Source: Haematobia irritans (lineage: Eukaryota > Arthropoda > Insecta > Diptera > Muscidae). Taken from it: a stretch of DNA of 64,000 nucleotides. The translations under genes and the position numbers were made by a program. The stretch covers positions 270,996,070 through 271,060,069 of the forward strand of contig NC_134397.1 in NCBI RefSeq assembly GCF_050003625.1, given 5' to 3'. Below the pieces are notes generated by a model. The model was not told where the DNA came from. It searched no databases and saw nothing but the letters and a program-made list of their open reading frames with translations. Shown in pieces: positions 37,555 through 48,400 of the stretch; positions within the stretch are counted from its first letter, which is position 1, and each line of letters starts with the position of its first letter.

Positions 37555-38128
37555 GAGAAGTAATGTTCCAAAAAATGTTGGCATTAATATATACTCAGAC
37601 AGTCAACCTGCAACCTCCTTAACTCGAAAACGGCCATCGATTGCCGCAAATCTCTCAACGAGATGGCTGAGCAGCACAATATTCACCTAATATGGGTGCC
37701 TGGCCATAGGAACATACCGGGGAACTGCGAAGCGGATGAGTTGGCAAGGCTAGGAACTACCTTACATATACCGGGGGAACTAGAATCTGTTGATATGCCT
37801 CTGGTTACCTGCAAGCTATGCGTGAGAAGGCTGTTATGATGTCAAATATTCGATGGGAGAATTGCTTTTTAAAATAAACTGCAAACTAGATATGCTAGTG
37901 GTCTCAAGACGTCAGATACCACTCCTGATATCTGGTATGACGGGTCGCTGCCTGATAGGCGATTTTGCAAAAACTATTGGCGCGAAGTATAATGACTATT
38001 GTATGAGCTGTCGTTATGCGGAGGAAAAGAAATCAATTACACAAGTCTTGTGTGAGTGTCCTGCATTTTGTGTAAGTCGTAAGCAAACCTTAGGGGCATA
38101 TAGCTTTAGATTGCTGGCGTTAACTTAA
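37555..38128 (+). pseudogene. LINE RNase H and C-terminal zinc-motif remnant
   Basis: GINIYSDSQ at 37580 and, in another frame, NSKTAIDCRKSLNEMAEQ followed by WVPGHRNIPGNCEADELA (37621 on). These are the RNase H active-site Asp region and the C-terminal H-x-x-x-N-E-x-AD motif. A third frame (to 38128) has CMSCRYAEEKKSITQVLCEC, the Cys-rich tail common in I-clade LINEs. At least two frameshifts break the protein. Confidence 0.75.
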
Positions 38129-38375
38129 ACAGTCTGCTAATTATTTTGCAACAATCTGGTTGATTCTACAGAAGAAAATAGTCGAGAAGGTTCAGCGGTT
38201 AAAACTAGAAGTGCCCATATGTAATAGGTACTTTTAGTTAATGTGGTATCACAATGGACTGAATAGTCTAATGCGCTTTACAGACTATCAGTTATTCCAG
38301 ACGATAGTGCTCGTGTCGAACATATCCCATATATTGTGCACATTATAAGTTAAGTCCAAAGGCATAATCGATACT

Positions 38376-39267
38376 CAGTGTTGCCAATTTGGTGCTTTTA
38401 GCACCAAATTTAGTGCTTTTTGATTTTAAAAAGCACCAAATTGCCTTTTTGGTGCCTTTTCAAAACAAGCACCAACTTGGTGCTTTCTGGCATTTTCATT
38501 TAGTGCTTTTGGTGCTTTTTTTATTTTGAACAGTATTAAGTTTAATTGATACAAAAATTTTGATTAGACTTTCAAGAACCGAAGAAACTCAAATTTATTG
38601 CCAAATATAGAATTTGATTGTTAGGAAGTTGGTATTGATTATTTTTTAATTAATATTGTTATTTAGGGTATTCTGTAGGAAAGTCGAGCGATGAGTATCG
38701 AATTTTTGAATTTGGTAAAGATGTCATTAAAAACGTTTTGTACTAAATTCACAAAAGCACGCACAACTGAAATAAGCAATAGACTCCTTCCATATATTAA
38801 TATTTTGAAAGTTGAAAACATCACAGATCAAAATAAATTGGACGAAAGCATTAAAACTGATCAAGGTGTATACTTGAATAGCGGTTCATAATGGTGAGTA
38901 CTAAGTTTCAGTTTTGCCGCTAAAGTGAAAACTATATCAGTAAAAATGGGCATAAAATTATGCATATTTGCTGCAAATTTTATTATAACTTGATGGGGAA
39001 TAGCCAAAATGTTCACAAAGTTTGTATTCCTTAAAATGATTTATTAAAGAAACGTAATTGTGAAAAAATGACTATTTTAGCGGCTAAACTCGATCCTAAT
39101 ACCCACCTTAACTTCTTAAAATTCAATTCACAAAAGTTCTATAATACATCTTCGGAAGTTTTTTTTTTTAAGAGCATTTAATTTTCGATTTTGTGGTGGA
39201 AGGTGGTATGTTAGAATTTATATTATTTTTTTTGGTGCTTTTTGGCCTTGGGGAGTTGGCAACACTG
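38376..39267. mobile_element. 892-bp hAT-type element with 8-bp target duplication
   Basis: Ends cagtgttgccaa and ttggcaacactg are inverted. The flanks are identical, tcgatact at 38368-38375 and 39268-39275. Subterminal tggtgcttt / aaagcacca motifs repeat. The interior frame (66 codons from 38691) is not a recognisable transposase, so the element is non-autonomous. It carries a smaller MITE (38892-39109). Confidence 0.85.
38892..39109. mobile_element. ~218-bp MITE nested in the hAT element
   Basis: The left end ggtgagtactaagtttcag...gccgctaaa is inverted at the right end as tttagcggctaaactcgatc...cccacc. It is the same family as the end at 44837 (ggtgggtattaagttcc...gccgttaaa). Confidence 0.6.
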
Positions 39268-39415
39268 TCGATACTACTGCATACACATTTACCGATTATT
39301 TAGTCATCGCCGACAAGTCGTATCGATCCGACACACTATAAGACAAACACCGACATTCCGTCCGGAATAACTGATAGCCTGAAACTTAATCGGGCTGCCG
39401 CTTTAACCTAACCTA

Positions 39416-39777
39416 AACATACCTAGTTGACAATAGACGAGGAAACACTTATGAATAGCCCGTAGTAACAAACTATATATCATAGGATTACTATGTCCGA
39501 AGGACCTGCTATTGCTTAGATCGAAAACGTTGTTATGCCGACGTAGGAAATCGGCTGCGAATAGAGCGCTTTTTTAACAGCTGGAATGCTGTCAAAGTTG
39601 CCTGCAAAATGCATGTTCTCTATCCCCGCACTGGTCGTCCGGCTCATAACACGGGCGAAATTTTTGACACTCATTTTATGAAAATGAGGAAGCTCCAAAA
39701 TTAACTAAGGAACGCATATCTTTACTTAATTTTGGAGCTAACCGGGACGAACCGGACTTGTAATCCTGTTCATAAAA
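39416..39777. other. Unassigned sequence with a short hairpin
   Basis: No recognisable gene. Arms agctccaaaattaa and ttaattttggagct (about 39690-39739) form a 14-bp stem. Confidence 0.35.
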
Positions 39778-41411
39778 TTATTTAACCACGTTCCAACTCA
39801 CATTTCCAAGGAGGTATTGTACATCCCTTACTAGAAGTTCATTCCTAATTCCCTTGAAAATGTGTGAAGGATCGGGGAACATATGAATGCTTTTATCGCC
39901 ATTCATAAAATAATATTTGCTAGTGAATACTCGATGAGGCAAACGATTTGTATGCCACATAGTATGTTCTCTCTAATTATTGGAAGAAACATGTTGGAAT
40001 TAAATTGTCCGGTTGTGAAATAAAAGCTAATTTCTAAGCACGGAAATCTCCTTTAACCATAAAAACTAATACCTTGCTCGCTAATTTTTTAGTACGATTT
40101 CCACGTCCATAATCGTCTAATCCTACATACGCGTCTAAAGTAATATTGTAATCCATTTCGTACTTAATGGATATTTCAGCAAATACCATCATTGCAATCC
40201 AATATTTTTTGTCTATTTGGATTGCCAGATCCCTTAAGCCTTTATCTACAAAAGGATTTATACCTGGAATAATTTGGGGATCCATAATAATATTGTACTT
40301 CTTCCAGGAAAATTTCAGTTGGCCTCATCCCGCAAATACTCTATCGCTTTAGGGCATGCAAAATGTAAATTTAGAATAAAGTTTTTCTCCTCCTCCAGAA
40401 TCGTTTTCCCCTTCTTTGGCAAATTATTTTTGCAAATAATGTTGCCTGCGCCGATGCATCTTTTGCATCGATGCAATTTTATGGCTGTCTGGAGTTGGTT
40501 ATTCAGCAATGCATTATCTGATTTAAGTTTTTTAATTTCTTGAAGCAGTAATGCATTTTGCTTTCTACTTTCTTCTAAATGCTTTCGCATGTCCTCTTTT
40601 ACCATCCACTCAATCACGCACTTATCTACTAAATATCTTTCCTTAACAGTACGTCTGAACTCGCTGGAGGTTCCTGGCCGAACATCTAAATCCTCTGTAT
40701 TGGTTTCATTGTCTTTTATAATGTCCTCCATTTGAACAATTTATGGATCCAAAAAATAAACAGGGAATGTATATTCTTTTAAAAATGTATTGCCCAACAT
40801 ATCCTTAGCAAAACATCTTGCACATATTTGCTAAATTATGTACAGAACTGTTCTTGAATGTGCACACTTTTAAACATTCAGAAGGTTTTTTCTCTCCTTT
40901 TGGAAGCGCAAATAGGTCTGTTTGAGCAGATGTTGCATCGTTGTTTTGTACTTCATTGGGTTTTTGGAAAAAAGAAGCATATTCGATGTCCTTTATAAAT
41001 AATGTTTATATCTTCATTGTTTTTGTATATAAAGATGTGGGTGTTTGTAGTGTTTTTGTGATTGTAGTGTTTGACTTCCCTTTCCTTTCATCTGTCATAT
41101 GTTTTTAATCCCGAATACGCAATTCAACTTTCTTCAAAATTAGTTCATATTAACTTATTTGGAATGATGCCGACAAATGGAATGAGGGATTCTGTATCCA
41201 AAAGCTATGGCAGCCAGGGCTGCCAACAAAATTTCAAGGAAAATCACTTTTTTCCGAAAAAATCGTCATAGAAGCCACTTGCTTTTTAGAAATCGTCAAA
41301 ATCGGCAATGTAAATGATATTATTATAAAACATAGTTTTTTGGTTGGAAACAAAACAAACTCATATAAAAAACGAAAGTTAATTAACTAAAAATTCAAAA
41401 TATAATTATTT
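39778..41411 (-). pseudogene. P-element/THAP9-like transposase relic, copy 3
   Basis: Same order as the other copies. The 40731-40315 frame is the most continuous coiled-coil/linker segment seen (DMRKHLEESRKQNALL... LKSDNALLNNQLQ, then ILEEEKNFILNLHFACPKAI). The core segment has MMVFAEISIKYEM (40285-40034) and the end is FPDPSHIFKGIRNELL. The region between core and end is shortened and the THAP part is degenerate (C-A-R-C-F where C-x-x-H-F is expected). It is not attached to Penelope or LINE pieces, so it marks the outer limits of the P-like element itself. Confidence 0.75.
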
Positions 41412-42958
41412 GATAAAAAAATTTAAATATTCACAAAGAAGAAAACATTGAGAAAGACAGGACTGAGTCTTGCCGTTTCCTTACACGCCTTATGCTATGT
41501 TCCCAGCGACTCGTTTTCCTCATTCGTTTTTCCAAAACATTTCACCGTTCACACCGGGTTATATATTTTTTGGTTTGACAGTTACCATGGAAACTAGAAA
41601 TTCACATTTACTCGAAATTCACATATATGCAACCTATGTCCAAATAATTACCGCGAGCGCAAAGGGAAAAACATTTTTGTTATTTTAACATGTCCATGTT
41701 CTTAAAAGCCTTTGTTTATTTTTTTTTTTCTATGAAACTTATTTCAATATTTTGACATATATTTTGAGTAGGGTATGTTATTCGGGGTATATTCCAAATT
41801 AGGTGGGTTCACATTCTAAAATTGACGTGTTTTGGAGGAAAACTTGTGTTTTGAACTTGTTTATTAGTATAGCGAAAACGACTCTTTTGAAGTGCTCATA
41901 AAGGGAAAACATTTCAAACCCCAAAACATGCTTGGTGAGAACACCGTATTAGGGTTATCAGTCTCAGTGGGTTTTCAATGCCTGAGACGTGTAACGGACG
42001 TGGGGATTCAAGTTTTGGATTTCTTCAATGGCTTCCTCTCCAAATGTGAAAACATTGGGAAAGCCAGAACTGTGTCTTGCCATTCTTTTACACGCCTCAG
42101 GGTGCCCGTGGAATAAATAAGTATTAAAAAAAGTCTGCAAATATGAACTGAAAAATAACAAAAACGATAAAATTACAACACACGTTTAAAACGAAGTAGT
42201 CGGTCTTACATACTGGAAAGGTTCCCTATTGGACTATGCTTATTTATCGAAAAAATACTGAATATGCAACATCAAAGAGCTACAACAGAACAGCAATTGG
42301 CCAAAGTTTAGCAAGGCGTGACTACATACTTTAGTAAATTTTTTTGTATTTCCCAATAAACACAGGATGAGCGTTTTTCAAATGCAACAACTTTTCAGTT
42401 TGAGGGTAAATATAATTTTCAACATAAATTCAACATGACTTGAAATAGCTCATCTTCAATACATCTTCAAATTGTTTGCGAATTACTTCCATTTTGCCAA
42501 AATGTTGAAAACATTAAAAAGCTGACCGATGAAAAAATGGTGGACAATTAACTGGAACTGCTTCAAATAGTTTAAAATAATTGGTACGTCAATATGCAAA
42601 ATTAAATCAACACTTTAGAGAAGTCACTAAATTTAAATCTCTTTGCAGAAAACTAAAACCTTTGGATGCTACATTCTTGTAAACATTAAGAAGCTGACCA
42701 ATGAAAAATGAGTTGCTTATCGACAAGAAAAAGTTTCCAGAAGCATTACAAGTGCAACCAATTAAAATTGTTAAAAACAACAAATTGTTGAAATCAACAA
42801 CTTCTGGATGAAAATGTGCATCACATCGTCAGTTTAATTCATATGCTATTATCAGTTTAAAATGGATATTTTGTGAATTCGTTCTGCTGGAAATCAATTC
42901 TAACACGTTGTATGTTTTTTTGTGTTCTTGTTTGTTGATATGTTTAATAAGATTATTA
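41412..42958. other. Non-coding DNA, no supported gene
   Basis: Open frames of 60-75 codons without domains. Short direct repeats such as 'gacaggactgagtcttgccg' (about 41457) and 'gccagaactgtgtcttgcca' (about 42062) suggest decayed duplicated repeat sequence. Confidence 0.35.
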
Positions 42959-43992
42959 CAGTAATCCCTCGATTTACGTCGTCTCGGTTTACGTTGTTTC
43001 GATTTGCGTCGTCAAATTTTTTGTTCCATCAAACTTTGATTTACGTCGCCATTCGATTTACGTCGTCGATTTTTTTTGCCCACTTTATCAGGAACGCCTT
43101 CCATAAGTAAAGTAAGTATCAACGATGATTACATCGTAACATTTTTTTCTGAAATTCTTACCGAAATTGTTCCGGAAACCGTTGATGCTGTGCGCCTGAT
43201 ATGATGCAAGACCTATCGTGAGTTTGGGACAATCTTAGACATTACTGGGAGCAGACATTACTGACCGTCAAAAACATTTATTCACGTTGGATCCCCCGTA
43301 ATTTGTCAATCGCTCAAAAAGATTCGTTTCGATTGGTAGAGAGAAATGCTCCAAAAATACGATCGCTTCGAGAAACGTCTATGACATCGTGAGAAGTGAT
43401 GAACCATGGATTTTCTTGTATGAGCCCGAATGTAAACAGCAGTCTAGTATGGAGGTTACTCGCGAACAAAGCACTTCCAAGCAAACGAAAAACTGGACAC
43501 ATCGCAATCGTACCACTAAAACAAACGTCGTAGACGGATTATTCTTCACCGCTAGAATGCGAGCACTCACACATCGGCTCAATCAACTGCAATTCTTTTT
43601 ATTGCCTCACGTAAAAAATAAAATGAGAGGTATCTGTGACTTTCATGTGAATTGAAAAAGGTAAATAGGTATGATCTGCAATATAAACCTATGGAATGGA
43701 AAACTCTAAATGTTCACTTTTGCCATGTAGCCCAATGTAAGACGAGAATTAGCATTCACAAAAGAATATGAGTGTTTGTAAGTTGATGATATTTGAAATT
43801 AATTTTGGTGGAGAGCTCTGAATGAATTACCGAATTACCTTTATTTTTGAAGTTTGTTTTATTATGTACATGCACATACATACATAAATTGACTTAGGAG
43901 TAAGTATGAGCAGTTTTTAATTCGGTTTACGTCGTTTCGATTAACGTCGTCAAATTCCGGAACCAATCACGACGTAAATCGAGGGATTACTG
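42959..43992. mobile_element. 1034-bp TIR element of Tc1/mariner-pogo type
   Basis: Left end cagtaatccctcgatttacg and right end cgtaaatcgagggattactg are perfect 20-bp inverted repeats, flanked by TA (42957-42958 and 43993-43994). Both ends contain further 'gatttacgtcgt' subrepeats. A mariner transposase relic lies inside. Confidence 0.85.
43155..43650 (+). pseudogene. Mariner-family transposase relic inside the TIR element
   Basis: Fragments in several frames read YSRWIPRNLSIAQKDSFRL, then ...PWIFLYEPECKQQSS and NWTHRNRTTKTNVVDG or KTGHIAIVPLKQT. They match in order the middle of mariner transposases (helix-turn-helix end, E-P-E-T-K-Q-Q-S region). Multiple frameshifts and stops; no complete catalytic triad can be read. 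Confidence 0.5.
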
Positions 43993-45458
43993 TATTTATC
44001 AATTGGTATTGTAGTGTATTATGTAATGTAGTGTATTATTATATATTTTATTTTGATGAAAATGAATAAATTATACAAAATTCATAGAATTTTGGCTTTG
44101 ACTTTCAATTTGAAGTGGGGATATCATTCATACAAATTTAGGTTGAAAAGTATTTGCAACGATGTTAATTTTGAATTTGACTCGCATCGAAAATTGTTTG
44201 ACAAATTATTGAGTAGCGATGCATTTCAATTTGAGGATAACACTTGAGATATTATTGCTAATGTGTTGAATTTCACTGTTGAGGGTAATGTCTGTTTTTT
44301 GTTGAGAACGCGATTTTCTCAACAATTTCTCAACTTGAATATTACCCTAATCCTTTGAAAAAATGTTTGAAAAATTGTTGAAATTTAGCATTTTTCAAAG
44401 GTTTGTGTTTATTGGGTTATTTCATTTGAAAGTTGTAGAATTGGGCGTTTAATATAACATTATAAAGTTTTAATATAACATTATTTATATATTTATTTGT
44501 CAATTTAACGGTTTAAATGCATATTTAAGTTTAGCATTATTTGTATTTATGATATGTGAATGATATGTAATGTGTAATAATTTGTGACTCTTAAATTTTT
44601 CGTTTAGACAAAAACACGAACAAAAAGAGATAAAAAAACAATAATTGGCAAATAAAAAAGTTGAAAGAGGGAAACATTTTGAATTGGCCGCTACTACGTG
44701 CGTGTTCCATAAGTTTAAACCAAAATTAAAACTGTAAAGTAAAAATTCCTGTTTTCTCAGAAAAGCTGTAGAAAACTTAACGCAAAAAGAACACCAGGGA
44801 GCATAATAGACATCTCTTAATGATTTAATGTCTTAAGGTGGGTATTAAGTTCCAGTTTAGCCGTTAAAATTGACATTTTTATCATCATATAATTATAAAT
44901 AAACCATATTAGTCATTATGTTTTGCATGGCAATGTAATTTGCAAAGATACGGTACCAATAAAGACACAACAAAATAAAAATAAACACAATTTACTTGCA
45001 GTAATTTCTTTTGGCATAAATGTTGAATGAATAGAGTGCAGAAACAGGCCTATTAACCAAATTGAAAATTCTTCATTTTCTTTTCTTTTTTAAATTCGTA
45101 ACATCATACTCATTTTTTCCAACTCTCTCATACATGTGAGCCTATTGGAAAAAAAGATGAAGCATATAGACATTTTGTTATTTCAGATATTCTTTGGACG
45201 TGACTCAAGGGATTACGTCGCGTTACTACACCAACTATTTGTGAATGCCATCTTCGATTGTATACGTCTCTTCGTTTAGACATGAATGTACGTTGTGCAT
45301 AATATTTATAGCACATTGCAATTTTGACCCCAACAATTACCGGTCACTTTGGATTCTACTCCCACATAAATTCCGTATTTCTCTTATGTGTTTGTTTTAA
45401 AAAAGAAACCGATTCGACGCGAGTGTTCAACTTTCACAAAAACGAAATTCATTCAAGT
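43993..45458. other. Intergenic DNA upstream of the plus-strand aminopeptidase gene
   Basis: AT-rich, with one MITE end at 44837. A TATTTATA motif at about 45304 might serve the downstream gene, but no initiator is clear. No gene recognised. Confidence 0.35.
44837..44870 (+). repeat. Single MITE end (ggtgggtattaagttcc type)
   Basis: Matches the left end of the MITE at 38892 (then gtttagccgttaaaattgac). The opposite end was not found nearby, so this is a partial copy. Confidence 0.4.
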
Positions 45459-48400
45459 ATGGACACATCGAAAGTGAAGCAGCATTTGGGTTTCCGACTA
45501 CCCAAAGAAATACGTCCTTGTAAATATGATTTAAGATTAGTGCCGGATTTGACCAATAAAACATTTTCTGGTTCTATAACCATATCACTGGAAGTATTGA
45601 ATCCCATATCATTTATACCGGTACACTCAAAACTTCTGGTGGTTCAAACTAACGAAGTTCAACAATTGAACAAAGATCTGGAACCGTTGCGTTCAATAGT
45701 ACCTTCATTGACCTACGAGTATCCTGATTTTGAATATTGGGTTACGGAATTTTCTGAGCCATTACAAGTAGGATATTATTCTATAAAATTGACGTTCAAT
45801 GGATCATTGGTTGATCGTATAGTGGGATTCTATCAAAGTTCCTATCTTGATAAGGATCGCAATCAAAAGAGGTATGCTATTACAAACATATATATTTCTA
45901 AATACTTGTAGCCATTTAGATAATGTTAAAGACCACTATCTAATCGTAGTAAGTTATCATTTGTATTTATTTAAATCTTGGTATCAATACTATAGTATTT
46001 TCATGCCAATCTACGAGAGACATTGAAATCAAATTTATAACAAGAAAAAATTGGGAGAGGATGAATATGCTAAATATGAAAAGTTGTAATATTTAAATTT
46101 ATTTATTTCTCTTAGATCAATTGCAACATCCAAATTTGAACCTACTTATGCTCGTCAGGCTTTTCCATGCTTTGATGAACCCGCCATGAAGTCTAGATTT
46201 AATATCACATTGGTAAAACCAACAGGTGATGGTTATCATGCTCTCTCCAATATGGATGTTAAGGTGAGTTTGCAACTCTTGCAACTCTGTTTATTCTTGT
46301 CTCTTGTTATCCCTCTTAGAGTGAAGAAGATTTGGGCAATGGCGTTACCGAAGTGCATTTTAATGAAAGTGTTCCCATGAGTACTTATTTAGCTTGCTTC
46401 ATAGTCTCGGATTTTTCTCATAAAGAAAAAGTTGTACGAGGCATTATACCAGATGCTGCAGACTTTAAAATGCGTGTTTTTTCTACAGCCGCCCAAGTTG
46501 ATAAAGTCGATTATGCATTAAATGCAGGGGTGGGTATAACCGAGTATTACATAGAGTACTTTAATATTTCATATCCATTGCCCAAACTTGACATGGCTGC
46601 CATACCTGATTTTGTTTCGGGTGCTATGGAACATTGGGGTCTAGTCACATACCGTGAAACAGCTTTACTCTATGACAAAACTATAAGTGCGAGTTCAAAT
46701 AAACAACGTGTAGCCACGGTTGTTGCTCATGAATTGGCACATATGTGGTTTGGAAACTTGGGTAAGTATAAGCTATAAATGAATAATTAAAAATGACAAA
46801 ATTTGTTAAATGAGGGTCACAGTATACTAATGTGAAGAATTATTATGAATTATTGGTCAAAAGGACATACCACCACCGCCCAATATCAACTGCTCGATAC
46901 TTCGTGACGACTTCCTCAAAACTTTAAATTCCAACAAATTTTAAAATTCAATCTAGTCATAAAAGACTACTTCGTGGAATTAGTTTTGAGTCGATTGAGG
47001 AGATAATAACTGAATAGAATGTGGCCCTGATGGCTAGAAATGCCATCGGGAAACATTGGCATAAATATATTTTTATTTCATCGGAATTGGTTTAGAAGGT
47101 GAAATTAAGTTTCCCCTTACTTTTTGCTTAAGCAATAAATGTATAATTTAGAGTGATCAAAACCAGTGGATCGGTTTATGTTCTTTTCGATTATCGGTTT
47201 TATCCCATTTTCGGTGGACAGGTAGCGCCGATGTTTTCAAGATTACAAGATGACAATAAAAGTAGATTTTCTCTTTGAAATTGCATGTTTCTTTAAAAAT
47301 CGTTAATACCGTTTTTTGTTATAAAAACACTGACCACCGGTTGTGAAAAACAGTCCGGATTTTTAAAACCGAGAAAAACTGACTTGCAAACGTCCCTATT
47401 TTATATCACTCTAGTATTAATTTTACAATTAATAAATTCAATTTCAACATTTTATTTGAACGCCCTTTGCAACCAACATACTTACATAAATATAATCCGA
47501 TATTCGGAATCGCAAATCACAAGAATTTATTATTCTTGTAACGGAAAAAGGATATACTCTCGGAGTCCAAAATAATTTTAATTTGAACTTCTCTTTAAAG
47601 AGAACTATATTACCAATATTTAAGTTTATAAATTTCAGGGTTAAGAAATGATTACCAAATTTTGAGATTTGCGATTCTAAATTTTGGAACATGTGTGAAT
47701 ATTTGTTTAAAGATTTTCCCACCACTCTCCAATTCGATTAAAATTCCTTATTTTGTATAAATTTTAGTAACCATGAAATGGTGGAATGATTTATGGCTAA
47801 ACGAAGGTTTTGCCACTCATATTCAATACAAGGGTGTCAATCATATTCATCCAGAATGGGATATGGTATGATTTTATTTTTTTTTTTCAATATTAAATAT
47901 GAATATTAACAATGATATATTTCGAATTTTCCAGCTTGATCAATTTATTATAGCCGAATTACATGGGGTAATGAAATTAGATGCAACCTTGGCTTCCCAT
48001 CCCATTGTACAACCCGTTGAAAATCCTAATCAAATTACCGAATTGTTTGACAGTATAACCTATTCCAAGGGAGCTTCCGTTATACGTATGTTGGAAGGTT
48101 TGGTAGGATCAGAAAAATTTCGTACGGCAACAACAAATTATTTGAATAAAATGCGTTATTCCAATGCAGAAACAAATGATTTTCTCACTGAGGTTGAAGC
48201 CATGCAATTTGATTTTGATGTAAAGTTAGTAAAAACAGTAAATTGGAAAATTTATTACAATATTTAAAATAATTAATATTTTCCTAGGTTAATCATGAAA
48301 ACTTGGACCGAACAAATGGGTTTACCAGTTGTAGATATTAAACGTAATGGCAATATTTTGACTTTAACTCAAAAGAGATTCTTTGCCAATCCAGAGGACT

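Larger units (their letters stand above)
37112..38235 (+). mobile_element. Internally deleted LINE, copy 3, continuing to its 3' end
   Basis: Begins like copies 1 and 2 (palindrome 37206-37225, ORF1 start 37257) but runs on past 37604 into RNase H and the C-terminal zinc region instead of P-like sequence. It ends near 38235 with the 3' sequence shared with the SINEs (gtggtatcacaatggactga). ORF1 is joined almost directly to the RNase H domain, so reverse transcriptase and endonuclease are missing. Confidence 0.75.
38236..39415 (+). repeat. Retroelement-tail repeat split by a hAT insertion
   Basis: 38236-38375 and 39276-39415 together form one repeat. It contains cagttattccagacgatag near the left and cgtccggaataactgatag near the right (inverted), then 'cgggctgcc' and a CCTAACCTAA end. 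The left half recurs at 27176-27290. The intervening 892 bp is a hAT element with its own target duplication. Confidence 0.55.
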
